A stretch of 64,000 nucleotides of DNA from an uncultured Thermomicrobia bacterium (lineage in GTDB: Bacteria; Chloroflexota; Chloroflexia; Thermomicrobiales; JALYUS01): NCBI GenBank assembly GCA_937968015.1, contig CALBSO010000095.1:1-64000 (forward strand), read 5' to 3'. The first letter of the stretch is position 1, and each line of letters begins with the position of its first letter. Below, piece after piece: positions 26,730-35,458 of the stretch. A model generated the notes under the pieces. That model had not been told where the DNA came from, did not search any database, and saw only the letters and a list, made by a program, of their open reading frames with translations. A program made the position numbers and the translations under genes.

Positions 26730-27935
26730 ATGGCAATGACCATGACAACGACAGTGCGGGATGAAATCGCGGAGTGGGAGCCGGAATTGATCGCGACGCG
26801 GCGTGACTTCCACATGCACCCGGAGATGGGCCTGGAAGAAGTGCGGACGAGCGGCATCGTCGTCGAGCGGCTGCGCGCGCTCGGCTTCGATGAGATCGAG
26901 ACCGGCATTGCCGTGACGGGCGTCAAGGCGGTGCTGCGGGGCGGCAAGCCCGGTAAGACAATTCTCCTGCGGGCGGACATGGACGCGTTGCCGATTGAGG
27001 AGGAGAACGATGTCGAGTACCGCTCCCAAACCGCGGGAACGATGCACGCGTGCGGCCACGATGCGCACACGGCTATCCTCCTCTCCGCCGCGCGCATCCT
27101 GATGGGCCATCGCGACGAACTGACGGGTACGATCGTCTTCTGCTTCCAGCCTGCCGAGGAGGGTCGAGGCGGCGCGCAAAAGATGGTCGCGGCGGGTGTA
27201 CTCGAAAACCCGCATGTGGACGCCGCAATCGGCCTGCATGTCATCCAGGAGATGCCGCTCGGCACAATTAATGTCTTTCCCGGCCCGATGATGGCCGGTG
27301 GCGATGTCTTCGATGTGACGATACAGGGCAAGGGTGGACATGCCGCGATGCCGGATGAGACGGTGGATGCACTGATCGTTGCGGTCGAGTGCGTCAACGC
27401 GCTCCAGACGCTCGTCAGCCGCGAAGTGGCCCCCATCCTGCCTGCGGTGGTCACGGTGGCGACGCTGCACGCGGGCGGCACGGCGGCGAACATCATCGCG
27501 GATACCGCGACCTTCAACGGAACCACGCGATACTTCGATCTCGAAGTCGGCGACAAACTCGCGGCGCGCCTCCCCGCGCTCGTGCAATCAATTGCTGAGG
27601 GCATGCGCGCGACGGCGGAAGTGGAGATACGCCGCGTCGTGCCGCCGACGGTCAATGAGCCGCGGATGGCCGAACTGGTGCGAACCGTCGCGGCGGATGT
27701 CGTCGGCGCGGACAAGGTGCTGAGCGGTCCGCGCACGATGGGCGGCGAGGACTTTTCGGAGTTCACGCACTATGTCCCGGCCTGCTTCTTCTGGGTCGGC
27801 TCGCGCGATGAGGCGAGTGGTAAGGTCTGGGGCCACCATCATCCGCGCTTCGACATTGACGAGCGCTGCCTCTCGATCGGCGTCGAGATGATGGTGCGGG
27901 CGACAATGCGCTATCTTGAGCAGGGCGGTGCGTAA
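26730..27935 (+). CDS. M20-family metal-dependent amidohydrolase/peptidase
   Basis: 401 residues. Metal-binding and catalytic segments: RADMDALPIEEEN, MHACGHDAHTAIL and CFQPAEEGRGGAQKM, as in N-acyl-amino acid amidohydrolases (HipO/AbgB/IAA hydrolase type). A dimerisation domain lies about residues 185-300. Probably cytoplasmic; releases amino acids from N-acyl or N-aryl conjugates. Site GGAGACGG precedes the ATG. Confidence 0.93.
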   Translation: MAMTMTTTVRDEIAEWEPELIATRRDFHMHPEMGLEEVRTSGIVVERLRALGFDEIETGIAVTGVKAVLRGGKPGKTILLRADMDALPIEEENDVEYRSQTAGTMHACGHDAHTAILLSAARILMGHRDELTGTIVFCFQPAEEGRGGAQKMVAAGVLENPHVDAAIGLHVIQEMPLGTINVFPGPMMAGGDVFDVTIQGKGGHAAMPDETVDALIVAVECVNALQTLVSREVAPILPAVVTVATLHAGGTAANIIADTATFNGTTRYFDLEVGDKLAARLPALVQSIAEGMRATAEVEIRRVVPPTVNEPRMAELVRTVAADVVGADKVLSGPRTMGGEDFSEFTHYVPACFFWVGSRDEASGKVWGHHHPRFDIDERCLSIGVEMMVRATMRYLEQGGA

Positions 27936-28028
27936 GTCGCCATGAGGCGGATTACTGGTGATACTTCGCCTGTTGATCGGCTCGTTTCGCCAATGGAGTC
28001 GAGCAGACGATGCGGAAGGGAACCCATC

Positions 28029-28430
28029 ATGGCAGAAGAGAAGCAGATCGTTGACGTGCCCGGACTCTTCGACTCCCGTCCGCTCGGCTACGTCCAGTGC
28101 GTCACCGCCGGCACCCTCGTCTTCGTGGCGGGGCAGGCCGGGCTGGATGAGCGATTGCAGATCGTCTCGCCCGAGTTCGCTCCCCAGGCACGGCAGACCC
28201 TCATGAATGTCCGTCGGGCGCTCGAGGCAGCGGGTGCGCGACCGGCGGACGTCACCGCCGTGACGATCTACCTGACGGATATGGGCAACCTGCGGGCATT
28301 CGGGGCGATCAAGCAGGAGGTGCTGGGGGAGATGCAGGCGACGAGCACGGCGGTGGCCGTGTCCGCGCTCGCGCTGCCGGGCATGCTGATAGAGGTTACC
28401 GTGATGGCGGTCCGCTCAGATCACGCCTGA
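28029..28430 (+). CDS. RidA-family enamine/imine deaminase-like protein
   Basis: 133 residues from the ATG at 28029 (GGAAGGG site). Pattern LVFVAGQAGLDERLQIV, ARQTLMNVRRALEAAGA and VTIYLTDMGNLRAFG is typical of the YjgF/YER057c/UK114 family, with the last part ALPGMLIEVTVMAV. The usual catalytic Arg of RidA (in the R-P/C-V segment) is not evident: the C-terminal segment reads VSALALPGMLIEV, so this may belong to a non-deaminase subgroup. Confidence 0.85.
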   Translation: MAEEKQIVDVPGLFDSRPLGYVQCVTAGTLVFVAGQAGLDERLQIVSPEFAPQARQTLMNVRRALEAAGARPADVTAVTIYLTDMGNLRAFGAIKQEVLGEMQATSTAVAVSALALPGMLIEVTVMAVRSDHA

Positions 28431-28473
28431 GAAGAGAAAACAGGGTGAGCGGCGCGATGCCGGATGGCGCGGC

Positions 28474-29334
28474 TTACGTCCGAACGGACCAACGGCATGT
28501 ATCGAGATTGTCGGACTCCGGGCGCACGCGGCCCTCCGCCTGCATCTTTTCGAGATGCGCGAGGACCGTCGCCGCCGCCGCGCGGCGGAAATGAGGTAGC
28601 ACGATTGGGTAGAGCTCAGGGATCATCGCCTCGATTGTCGTCGGTTCCCGCGCGACGACCGCATAAATCTCGCCCTCCCGCATCAGGCGATGTTCGATGT
28701 ACTGTGCAAAGATGTTTGGCGGCGGGGTCATCGTCGGTCCATGGCCAGGGATGACGACATCGGGGTTGAGTTGCCGCATCCGTTCGAGTGATTCCAGATA
28801 TTCGACCATCTTGCCGTGCGGCGGGAAAATCCCCACGGTCCCATTGCCGGAGACGAGATCACCCGCGATCAGCGTCCGCGAGACAGGCTCATAGAGCGCG
28901 ATGTGGCCGGGGGAGTGGCCGGGGGTGTCAATCGCCTGAAGTTCGCCCTCCTCGATCGTCAGCGTCATGCCGTCCGTCAACTCCTCGTCCACATCCGACC
29001 AATTGAGGAACTGACGGAGGATCGGTTGCTCCTTCGGGTTGAGCATCACCGGGCAGTCGTAGATCCGCTTTAACTCAGGCGCGGCCGTCGCATGGTCGGG
29101 ATGGCCGTGGGTGAGGAGAATCGCCTTGACCTGAAGATCGCTTCTCCGCCCCAATACCTCCTGGATCACCCCTACCCCGGCGGCATCACCGGGATCAATG
29201 ATAAAAACCTCGTGCGCGCCGACGATCGTCGCATTCGTCGGTTGGTCGCTCATGAACCCACCGTTCGGTATCTCGATCACTTCGAGTTGAAGTGCTTTGG
29301 ACGTCGTTCGTTCGCTCTGCATATGAAGGGGCAT
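28474..29334 (-). CDS. Metallo-beta-lactamase-fold hydrolase
   Basis: About 286 residues. The motif LLTHGHPDHATAAPEL is the H-x-H-x-D-H zinc site, with downstream HSPGHIALY and PGHGPTM supplying the other ligands. A C-terminal winged-helix-like extension, HFRRAAAATVLAHLEKMQAEG, resembles the LACTB2/hydroxyacylglutathione hydrolase-like group. Start is uncertain: ATGs at 29334 and 29322 are both possible; the GGGAAAGG stretch fits neither perfectly. Confidence 0.87.
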   Translation of the reverse strand: MPLHMQSERTTSKALQLEVIEIPNGGFMSDQPTNATIVGAHEVFIIDPGDAAGVGVIQEVLGRRSDLQVKAILLTHGHPDHATAAPELKRIYDCPVMLNPKEQPILRQFLNWSDVDEELTDGMTLTIEEGELQAIDTPGHSPGHIALYEPVSRTLIAGDLVSGNGTVGIFPPHGKMVEYLESLERMRQLNPDVVIPGHGPTMTPPPNIFAQYIEHRLMREGEIYAVVAREPTTIEAMIPELYPIVLPHFRRAAAATVLAHLEKMQAEGRVRPESDNLDTCRWSVRT

Positions 29335-29373
29335 ACCTTTCCCGTGAGAGGAGCAAGGGATCGGTGGCACCGG

Positions 29374-31503
29374 TTACAAACCTGTGCCACCATTTTCTGA
29401 ACGCTCTTCCGGCGCCGTGCTATTCCCCGGCGTCGTCACCATTGCCGCCGCGACCAGTTCCGCAATGTCGCGCACCTGCAATGTCTCATTCGCGCCGACG
29501 CCGTTGATGCCGTCCTCGAACATCGTCATGCAGAAGGGGCACGACGCGGCGAGCGTCGTCGCGCCGGTCGCCAGCGCCTCGGTGACGCGCGCCTGATTGA
29601 TCCGGCTGCCGCGCGTCTCCTCCATGAAGAGGCGACCGCCACCGCCACCACAGCAGAACGATTGATTGCGGTTCCGCCCCATCTCCGTCAGTTCGGCGCC
29701 CGGCAGCGCGTTGACGACGCTGCGCGGATCGTCGTAGACCTTGTTGTATCGCCCGAGGTAGCACGGGTCGTGATAGGTGATCTTGCCGCTGGCGACATCG
29801 GATGCGGGGTCGAGCGTGATGCGCTTCTCGGCAATCAGTTGGCTGATCAGTTCGCTGTGGTGGACGACCGCGTAGTTGCCGCCGATCTGCGGGTACTCGT
29901 TCTTGATCGCGTTGAAGCAGTGTGGGCAGGCGGTGACGATCTTCTTGAAACTGTACTGATTGAGCGTCTCGACCGTTTGCCGCGCCATCATCTGCGCGAG
30001 ATATTCGTTGCCGATACGGCGGGCGGGGTCGCCGGTGCAGGTCTCCTCCTTGCCGAGGATGGCGAAGTTGATCCCGGCCGCTTGCAAGATGCGCGCGAGG
30101 GCCATCGTCGTGCGCTGATTGCGGCTGTCGAACGAGCCGAGGCAGCCGACGAAGAACAATACCTCGACCTCTTCCTCTGCGGCAGCGGCTTCGGCCATCA
30201 CCCGAACGGGCTGTGCCATCTTCTTCGTCCATGAGTCGCGCTGGCTCGGCGGGAACTGGTATGGGCTACTGAGGCGTTCGAGGTTATTGAAGACGTTGGT
30301 CAGTTCGTCGGGGAACTCGCCCTGCTCGAGGACGAGATTGCGTCGCATGCCGACGATCAGCGGCACATGCTCGATGAGGACCGGGCACTGCTCCATGCAC
30401 GCGCCACAGGTCGTGCAATCCCAGAGTTCTTCCGTGCTCACGACGCCGCCGATCAACTCGCGTTCCGGCCCCTCGCCCCAGCGGAAGCGCGCCGAGTTCT
30501 CGCCCTCACCGAGTTCGCCGGAGAAGATGCCGCCGCTGTCCGCCAGGTAGCCGCCGATCTCCAAGATGAGGTCGCGCGGTCGGAGCGGCTTGTCGGTGTT
30601 GAAGGTCGGGCAGTATTCGAGGCAACGGCCGCAATGCATGCAGGCATCGAGGTTCATCAGTTGCGCCCAGGTGAAGTCCTCCAGATGAGCGATGCCGAAG
30701 GATTCCGCCTCCTCCAGATTCTCGATTGGCGTCAGTTCGCCCATCGGCTTCAGCCGCCGGAAGAAGACATTGGCGAGGCTCGTGAAGGGGTGGATCATCT
30801 TGCTATAGGCGAAGTAGGCGAGGAAGGCGAAGGTGGTCAGGAAATGACTGAACCAGTTCACCTGATGCAGCGCCTTCAGCCAGCCGTCCGACAGCCCACG
30901 CAGGGGGATCGCGAGCGCATAGGAAACAAACGACCATCCCGCCCATGCGTCGTGCTGGACGCCGAGGCGGAGCGCGCCGAGCACATATCCCTGTACGGTG
31001 AGGATGGCGAGGAAGGCGAGCAGTACGAGGTCGTCCGCGCTCGTGTCCTGCTGCTTCGGGCGGACGACGAGGCGGCGGTAAAAGGCCATCAGGACACCGG
31101 CGATCAGCAGCAGCCCGGCGAGGTTCATCGCTAGTTTGTAGCCGAGATAGAAGTTCCCCCGGTAGAAGCTGTAGTGGAAGAGCGGCACGGTGATGTCGTC
31201 CTCGACCAGCACGATAAAGGTGCCGATCAGGAGTGTCACGAAGCCGACGAAGATACAGAGATGCATCAGGCCGCCATAGCGGTTGCGAGGGCGGACGATC
31301 CGACCGTGCAGGATACTCTTCGTGATTGCGCCTCGGAGTCGCGTTCCCCACTGGTCGAAGCGGTTTTCCGGCAGCCCGATGCGCCACATCCGCACGCGGC
31401 GCGCGAGGCCGTAGGCGAGGAAGCCGATCGGGATAATCAGCAGCGCATAGATCGCGATCTGCCCGAGCGTCTGGACATTCCATTCGATCTGCCGCGTCGG
31501 CAT
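29374..31503 (-). CDS. Membrane Fe-S oxidoreductase (ETF:menaquinone oxidoreductase-like)
   Basis: 709 residues. An N-terminal half with about six membrane spans resembles NarI-like cytochrome b subunits. Then come two 4Fe-4S motifs, CMHCGRCLEYCP and CTTCGACMEQCP, and two CCG domains with CPHCF and CCGGGGGRLF...CPFCM, as in heterodisulfide reductase D. This architecture is that of the EMO-type oxidoreductases that take electrons from EtfAB and reduce menaquinone. Placement just downstream of etfBA in the same direction supports that role. Start codon overlaps the upstream stop. Confidence 0.88.
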   Translation of the reverse strand: MPTRQIEWNVQTLGQIAIYALLIIPIGFLAYGLARRVRMWRIGLPENRFDQWGTRLRGAITKSILHGRIVRPRNRYGGLMHLCIFVGFVTLLIGTFIVLVEDDITVPLFHYSFYRGNFYLGYKLAMNLAGLLLIAGVLMAFYRRLVVRPKQQDTSADDLVLLAFLAILTVQGYVLGALRLGVQHDAWAGWSFVSYALAIPLRGLSDGWLKALHQVNWFSHFLTTFAFLAYFAYSKMIHPFTSLANVFFRRLKPMGELTPIENLEEAESFGIAHLEDFTWAQLMNLDACMHCGRCLEYCPTFNTDKPLRPRDLILEIGGYLADSGGIFSGELGEGENSARFRWGEGPERELIGGVVSTEELWDCTTCGACMEQCPVLIEHVPLIVGMRRNLVLEQGEFPDELTNVFNNLERLSSPYQFPPSQRDSWTKKMAQPVRVMAEAAAAEEEVEVLFFVGCLGSFDSRNQRTTMALARILQAAGINFAILGKEETCTGDPARRIGNEYLAQMMARQTVETLNQYSFKKIVTACPHCFNAIKNEYPQIGGNYAVVHHSELISQLIAEKRITLDPASDVASGKITYHDPCYLGRYNKVYDDPRSVVNALPGAELTEMGRNRNQSFCCGGGGGRLFMEETRGSRINQARVTEALATGATTLAASCPFCMTMFEDGINGVGANETLQVRDIAELVAAAMVTTPGNSTAPEERSENGGTGL

Positions 31504-31994
31504 CAGCCTTGCTCCCCTGTCTGTGTGGCTGGCGATTCACGCAAGGTGAGACTGGCGCGTTGCGTGGCCCGAATGGCGATCAACGTACTGAAAATCGTCG
31601 CCGCGAGCAGAAAGATGCCGATGATCGCGCCCGCCGTCAGCAGCCTGCCACTCCGGTTGCCACTCCCCACAAACAGCCCGACAAGCGCCGCGATGAGCGC
31701 GGCAACGACCGGGAGCACGAGGAGCACGGCGGCGATGATGGCGATGGTCGTGCGCTCTGCGCGAAGCCGTGCATGCAATCGCTGGCGGCGCGGCTCCACA
31801 AAGGCAATGAGCGCGCCGAGAACGGTGCCGCCGACGGTGATCAGTGTCGCGCCGACGATCCGTGTCCATCCCCAGCCCGCGATGGCGCCGACAACAATCA
31901 GCAGGACACCAACGGCGACGACCGCGCTCGATGCGTAGATCAAACGGCGTTGCTGCGCTTTGTCGTCGGACCAGATCGCCGCGAGTCTCGTCAC
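31503..31994 (-). CDS. Hypothetical membrane protein with four spans
   Basis: 163 residues from a GTG at 31994 (GGAAGGGAGC site). Hydrophobic spans at about residues 20-40, 46-66, 85-112 and 125-148, and a short charged tail. It sits between EtfA and the Fe-S oxidoreductase and overlaps the latter by one nucleotide, so it may be an accessory subunit. I recognise no family. Confidence 0.65.
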   Translation of the reverse strand: MTRLAAIWSDDKAQQRRLIYASSAVVAVGVLLIVVGAIAGWGWTRIVGATLITVGGTVLGALIAFVEPRRQRLHARLRAERTTIAIIAAVLLVLPVVAALIAALVGLFVGSGNRSGRLLTAGAIIGIFLLAATIFSTLIAIRATQRASLTLRESPATQTGEQG

Positions 31995-32028
31995 GCTGCT
32001 CCCTTCCTCGTCCGTGCTTCCCAGAGCA

Positions 32029-32046
32029 GGCGGTTCGCGAACCGCC
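32029..32046. terminator. Perfect 18-bp palindrome after etfA
   Basis: GGCGGTTCGCGAACCGCC is a perfect palindrome that starts 1 bp from the etfA stop codon on the leftward strand. It probably protects or attenuates the etfBA message. No U tract. Confidence 0.45.
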
Positions 32047-32047
32047 C

Positions 32048-33001
32048 CTACCCGATTGATTCGGTCAATTTCGGCACGACGGTGAGCGCGTCGCCGACGA
32101 TGCCGAGATCCGCGAGTTCGAAGATCGGAGCGTCCGGGTCATTGTTGATGGCGATAATGTACTTACTGCCGCCCATCCCGGCGATGTGTTGAATCGCGCC
32201 GGAGATGCCGCAGGCGATGTAGAGCGTCGGCTTGACCGTCTTGCCCGTCTGCCCGACCTGATACGAGTACGGCACCCACCCGGCGTCCACCACCGCGCGG
32301 CTCGCCCCGACCGCCCCACCGAGTTTGGCCGCGAGCGCATCCAGCAGGCCGAAGTTCTCCGCCTTGCCCATGCCGCGTCCGCCGGAGATGATGATGCCCG
32401 CCTCTTCGAGATTCGGCCCCTCGGACGCCTGCGTGACGGTTTCGAGCACCTTCACGCGGCAAGTCGCTGGGTCAACGGGGAGCGTGACCGACCGCACTTC
32501 CGCCTCGCCGCCGACTTCCTCCGCCGCGAACGCTTTCGGGCGAAACTGCACGAGGTGCGGGCCGGGGCCGTCAATCGTCAGTGTGCCAATCGTTTCCGCG
32601 CCGTACGGGACCGTAACGGTCAGGTGGTCGCCATCGTATACAACATCCACCGCATTGGCGATCACGCCCGCGCCCAATTGCCCGACCAGCCGCGCCGCGA
32701 CATCGCGCGCCGTGAAGGTGCTGGGAAAAAGGATGAGATCGGGCGATTCCTGCTGGATGAGTGCAGCCAGGGTTGCTGCGTGCGGCTCCGCGAGATATTC
32801 GCCGTACGCCGCGTCATCGCCGAGATGGACGACCGACGCACCGTGCGCCCCGAGCGCTGCCACGGCATCCCCACCCGCCGGATGGAGGACAACGGCCTCC
32901 GCCGCGCCCAATTTCCGCGCCGGGACGAGCAGTTCGAGCGACAGCCGGTGTGCCGCGCCCTCCGCTACGTCCGTCCAAACCCAAATCCGCCGTGTTGCCA
33001 T
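32048..33001 (-). CDS. etfA: Electron transfer flavoprotein alpha subunit
   Basis: 317 residues from the ATG at 33001 with GGAGG 5 nt upstream. Contains the FAD-binding signature near the C-terminus: GQTGKTVKPTLYIACGISGA and GMGGSKYIIAINNDPDAPIF (quoted in part: SKYIIAINNDPDAPIF). With EtfB it accepts electrons from acyl-CoA dehydrogenases such as those encoded divergently at 34130 and 35459, and passes them to the membrane Fe-S oxidoreductase. Confidence 0.96.
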   Translation of the reverse strand: MATRRIWVWTDVAEGAAHRLSLELLVPARKLGAAEAVVLHPAGGDAVAALGAHGASVVHLGDDAAYGEYLAEPHAATLAALIQQESPDLILFPSTFTARDVAARLVGQLGAGVIANAVDVVYDGDHLTVTVPYGAETIGTLTIDGPGPHLVQFRPKAFAAEEVGGEAEVRSVTLPVDPATCRVKVLETVTQASEGPNLEEAGIIISGGRGMGKAENFGLLDALAAKLGGAVGASRAVVDAGWVPYSYQVGQTGKTVKPTLYIACGISGAIQHIAGMGGSKYIIAINNDPDAPIFELADLGIVGDALTVVPKLTESIG

Positions 33002-33028
33002 CAAAACCTCCAAAAATGTCGTGTCACG

Positions 33029-33814
33029 CTAGATGACTTGGATCTGCCTGAGGAAGGCGATGATTTCCGGGACGCTCTCGCCGCTGCCGTCATCGGTGAT
33101 CGTGCGTGTCTGCTTCGCCTGGCTGACCGGCGTGATGGCGAGGACACGTTCGCGCGCGCCGGACTCGCCGACCGTCGCGGCGTCGAGACCGAGGGCGGCG
33201 ACATCGCGTGCGTCCACTGTCTTCTTCTTCGCCGCCATCATCCCTTTGAAGGATGGGTAACGCGGCTCAGCGATACTCGCGGTGACGGTGAGCAGGGCGG
33301 GAAGCGCTGTTTGGATCGTCTGATAGCCCGTTTCGGTATCGCGCTGGACGGTGATCGTCGTCCCCTCGATGGTGACCGAGCGGGCGAATGTCACTTGCGG
33401 CATACCGAGTAAGGCAGCCAGCGCACCGGGGAGCATGCCGCTGTAAGCGTCCGTGCTCTCGGTGGAGCAGATGATGAGGTCCGGCGATTCGGCGGCGAGC
33501 GCGGCGGCGAGCGCCCGCGCCGTGCCGAGCACATCGGAACCGGCGAGCGCGTCGTCGCTGATATGAATCGAGCGGTCGGCGCCGATTGCCATCGCGCGTC
33601 GTAGGGCGTCCTCGGCAGCGGGCGGGCCCATTGTCACCGCGACGGTTTCACCGCCGTGCTGCTCAACGAGGCGCAGCGCGGCTTCGAGGCCATATTCGTC
33701 GGCGGGGTCGAGGATGGATTTCGCGCTGTCGCGAATCAGTCTCCGCGTTCCCGGATCCACCCGCATCGCGAGGTTCGGGTCCGGCACATGCTTGACACAG
33801 ACGCAGATTTTCAT
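33029..33814 (-). CDS. etfB: Electron transfer flavoprotein beta subunit
   Basis: 261 residues. N-terminal MKICVCVKHVPDP, the EtfB signature segment LVEQHGGETVAVTMGP and the AMP-site loop AALLGMPQVTFARSV. First gene of the leftward etfBA operon, preceded by AGGAGCGAAGGAC. Forms the heterodimer with EtfA. Confidence 0.96.
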   Translation of the reverse strand: MKICVCVKHVPDPNLAMRVDPGTRRLIRDSAKSILDPADEYGLEAALRLVEQHGGETVAVTMGPPAAEDALRRAMAIGADRSIHISDDALAGSDVLGTARALAAALAAESPDLIICSTESTDAYSGMLPGALAALLGMPQVTFARSVTIEGTTITVQRDTETGYQTIQTALPALLTVTASIAEPRYPSFKGMMAAKKKTVDARDVAALGLDAATVGESGARERVLAITPVSQAKQTRTITDDGSGESVPEIIAFLRQIQVI

Positions 33815-34129
33815 GTCCTTCGCTCCTCAGGATGTACTTTCGTACCGTTGCGGATTGGCAAATCGCCGGGCGCGCGGCGCGTCCGCTCCCTTTGTTTGCG
33901 ATTCTCATGCGTTGATACAGACGTGCGGTACAAACGCGGGCAATGATAGAGAACGCCCCGCCGTTTTTCAACACGGGCTGTTGACGCAATTGCCGGAAAC
34001 GGGTAGCGTATTCTTGTAGTCTTGTACAAGGGCAGGGATGCGACAGGCAGCGGTCGTATTCGCGGTATCGTTCGTACCAGGGTGTGGACGTTCGAGCGAC
34101 GCACCAACGGACAGGGAGGGTTTTCCCAG
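33815..34129. promoter_or_regulatory. Divergent promoter region between etfB and acyl-CoA dehydrogenase
   Basis: 315 bp without genes. On the plus strand TTGACG (33981-33986) with TAGCGT 17 bp downstream (34004-34009) is a possible promoter for the dehydrogenase cluster. It is followed by the 10-bp palindrome CTTGTACAAG at 34021-34030, which would lie just after the RNA start and could be an operator. The leftward etfB promoter was not identified. Confidence 0.4.
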
Positions 34130-35365
34130 ATGGATCTCAATTACACGGCGGAGGATAAGGCCTTCCGGCAGCAGGTACGCCGCTGGTTGGAAGAGAACAT
34201 CCCGAAGAAGCGGCCCGAAACGCTGGACGAGCGGCGCGCATGGCATCGCAAACTCTACGAGGCGGGCTACCTCGGCATGGGCTGGCCGAAGGAGTATGGT
34301 GGGCAGGAAGCGCGCCCGATGGAGCAGGCAATCGTCGGCGAGGAACTGGCGCGCGCCAACGCCCCGGTCTCGCTCAACGGCCTCGGCATCGGCATCGTCG
34401 CCCCGACGCTCATCCACCACGGCACCGAGCATCAGAAGCGGAATCACGTCTCGAAAATCCTCACGGCGGAAGAACTCTGGTGCCAGTTGTACTCCGAGCC
34501 GAACTCCGGCTCCGACCTCGCGAGCCTCCAATGCCGTGCGGATGTAGACGGCGACGAGTTCGTCATTAACGGGCAGAAGATCTGGACGAGCGGCGCGGTG
34601 ATCGCCGACTGGGGCATCCTGCTCGCGCGGACCGACCGGAGCGCGCCGAAGCATCAGGGCATCTCCTGCCTCATGCTCGACATGCATCAGCCGGGTGTCG
34701 AAGTGCGCCCCTTGAAGCAGATCAGTGGCAGCAGTGAGTTCTGCGAAGTCTTTTTCACGAATGTCCGTGTCAATGCGGATAACCTCATTGGCGAGATGAA
34801 CGCGGGCTGGCGGATCGCCCAGACGACGCTCTCGTACGAGCGCGGCGGCAATGTCCTCTCCCGGGTCGTGCGCCTGCAAGAGATGTACGACCGCATGATC
34901 GCGGTCTGCAAGGCGCTCAAGCGCAACGGCAAGCCCGCGATCGAGGACCCGAACGTTCGGCAGAAACTCGGCGAAATCTACGCCGAGATCGAGGTGCTGC
35001 GCTACTCCGCGCTCCGCCTCCTCAGCCGGCTCGAAAAGGGCCAGCGCCCCGGCCCCGAGGCCTCGATTTCCAAACTGCACTACTCGGAACTCGACAAGCA
35101 TGTGCAGGAGCTCTTCCTCGACATCCTCGGCCCTTACGGCTTGCAGACGGGTGGGCTGCCGCCGGAATATGCGCTGCACGCGGACTCTGACTTTGGCGAA
35201 GCGGGCAGTTGGGCGTACTCCTTCTTCTGGTCGCGCGCCGGGACGATCTACGCCGGTTCGTCCGAGATACAGAAGAACATCCTCGGCGAGCGCGTGCTCG
35301 GGCTGCCGAAGGAAGTGCGCGAAGATCGGATCGCCCTTGCCCAGAAAGCAGCCGCAGGGGATTAG
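34130..35365 (+). CDS. Acyl-CoA dehydrogenase (1)
   Basis: 411 residues from the ATG at 34130 with GGGAGGG upstream; the frame is open to 34022. Three-domain flavoprotein: YTAEDKAFRQQVRRWLEE at the N-terminus, WCQLYSEPNSGSDLASLQ in the middle FAD/substrate region, and GSSEIQKNILGERVLGLP at the end. Long-chain or steroid-side-chain type (FadE-like, acting with the second dehydrogenase as a heteromer). Electrons go to EtfAB encoded divergently. Confidence 0.93.
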   Translation: MDLNYTAEDKAFRQQVRRWLEENIPKKRPETLDERRAWHRKLYEAGYLGMGWPKEYGGQEARPMEQAIVGEELARANAPVSLNGLGIGIVAPTLIHHGTEHQKRNHVSKILTAEELWCQLYSEPNSGSDLASLQCRADVDGDEFVINGQKIWTSGAVIADWGILLARTDRSAPKHQGISCLMLDMHQPGVEVRPLKQISGSSEFCEVFFTNVRVNADNLIGEMNAGWRIAQTTLSYERGGNVLSRVVRLQEMYDRMIAVCKALKRNGKPAIEDPNVRQKLGEIYAEIEVLRYSALRLLSRLEKGQRPGPEASISKLHYSELDKHVQELFLDILGPYGLQTGGLPPEYALHADSDFGEAGSWAYSFFWSRAGTIYAGSSEIQKNILGERVLGLPKEVREDRIALAQKAAAGD

Positions 35366-35379
35366 GAACCGAGAGATGA

Positions 35380-35439
35380 ACCCCGAAGGCACGAAGAAGA
35401 GACGAAAGGAAAGGGGAATCTTCTTCGTGCCTTCGGGGT
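35380..35439. repeat. 21-bp perfect inverted repeat between dehydrogenase genes
   Basis: Arms 35380-35400 and 35419-35439 are exact reverse complements over 21 bp (left arm begins ACCCCGAAGGCACG, right arm ends CGTGCCTTCGGGGT) around an 18-nt purine-rich loop. It lies between two co-directional genes that probably form one enzyme complex. The loop and arms resemble the hairpin at 43806-43900. Confidence 0.75.
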
Positions 35440-35458
35440 GAGAAAGGTTGGCAGATTC

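Noticed and set aside
26213..27766. 517-residue minus-strand frame rich in Ser, Arg and Ala
   Set aside because: Antisense to the LOG-family and M20 genes, which have clear motifs; composition is typical of GC-rich shadow frames.
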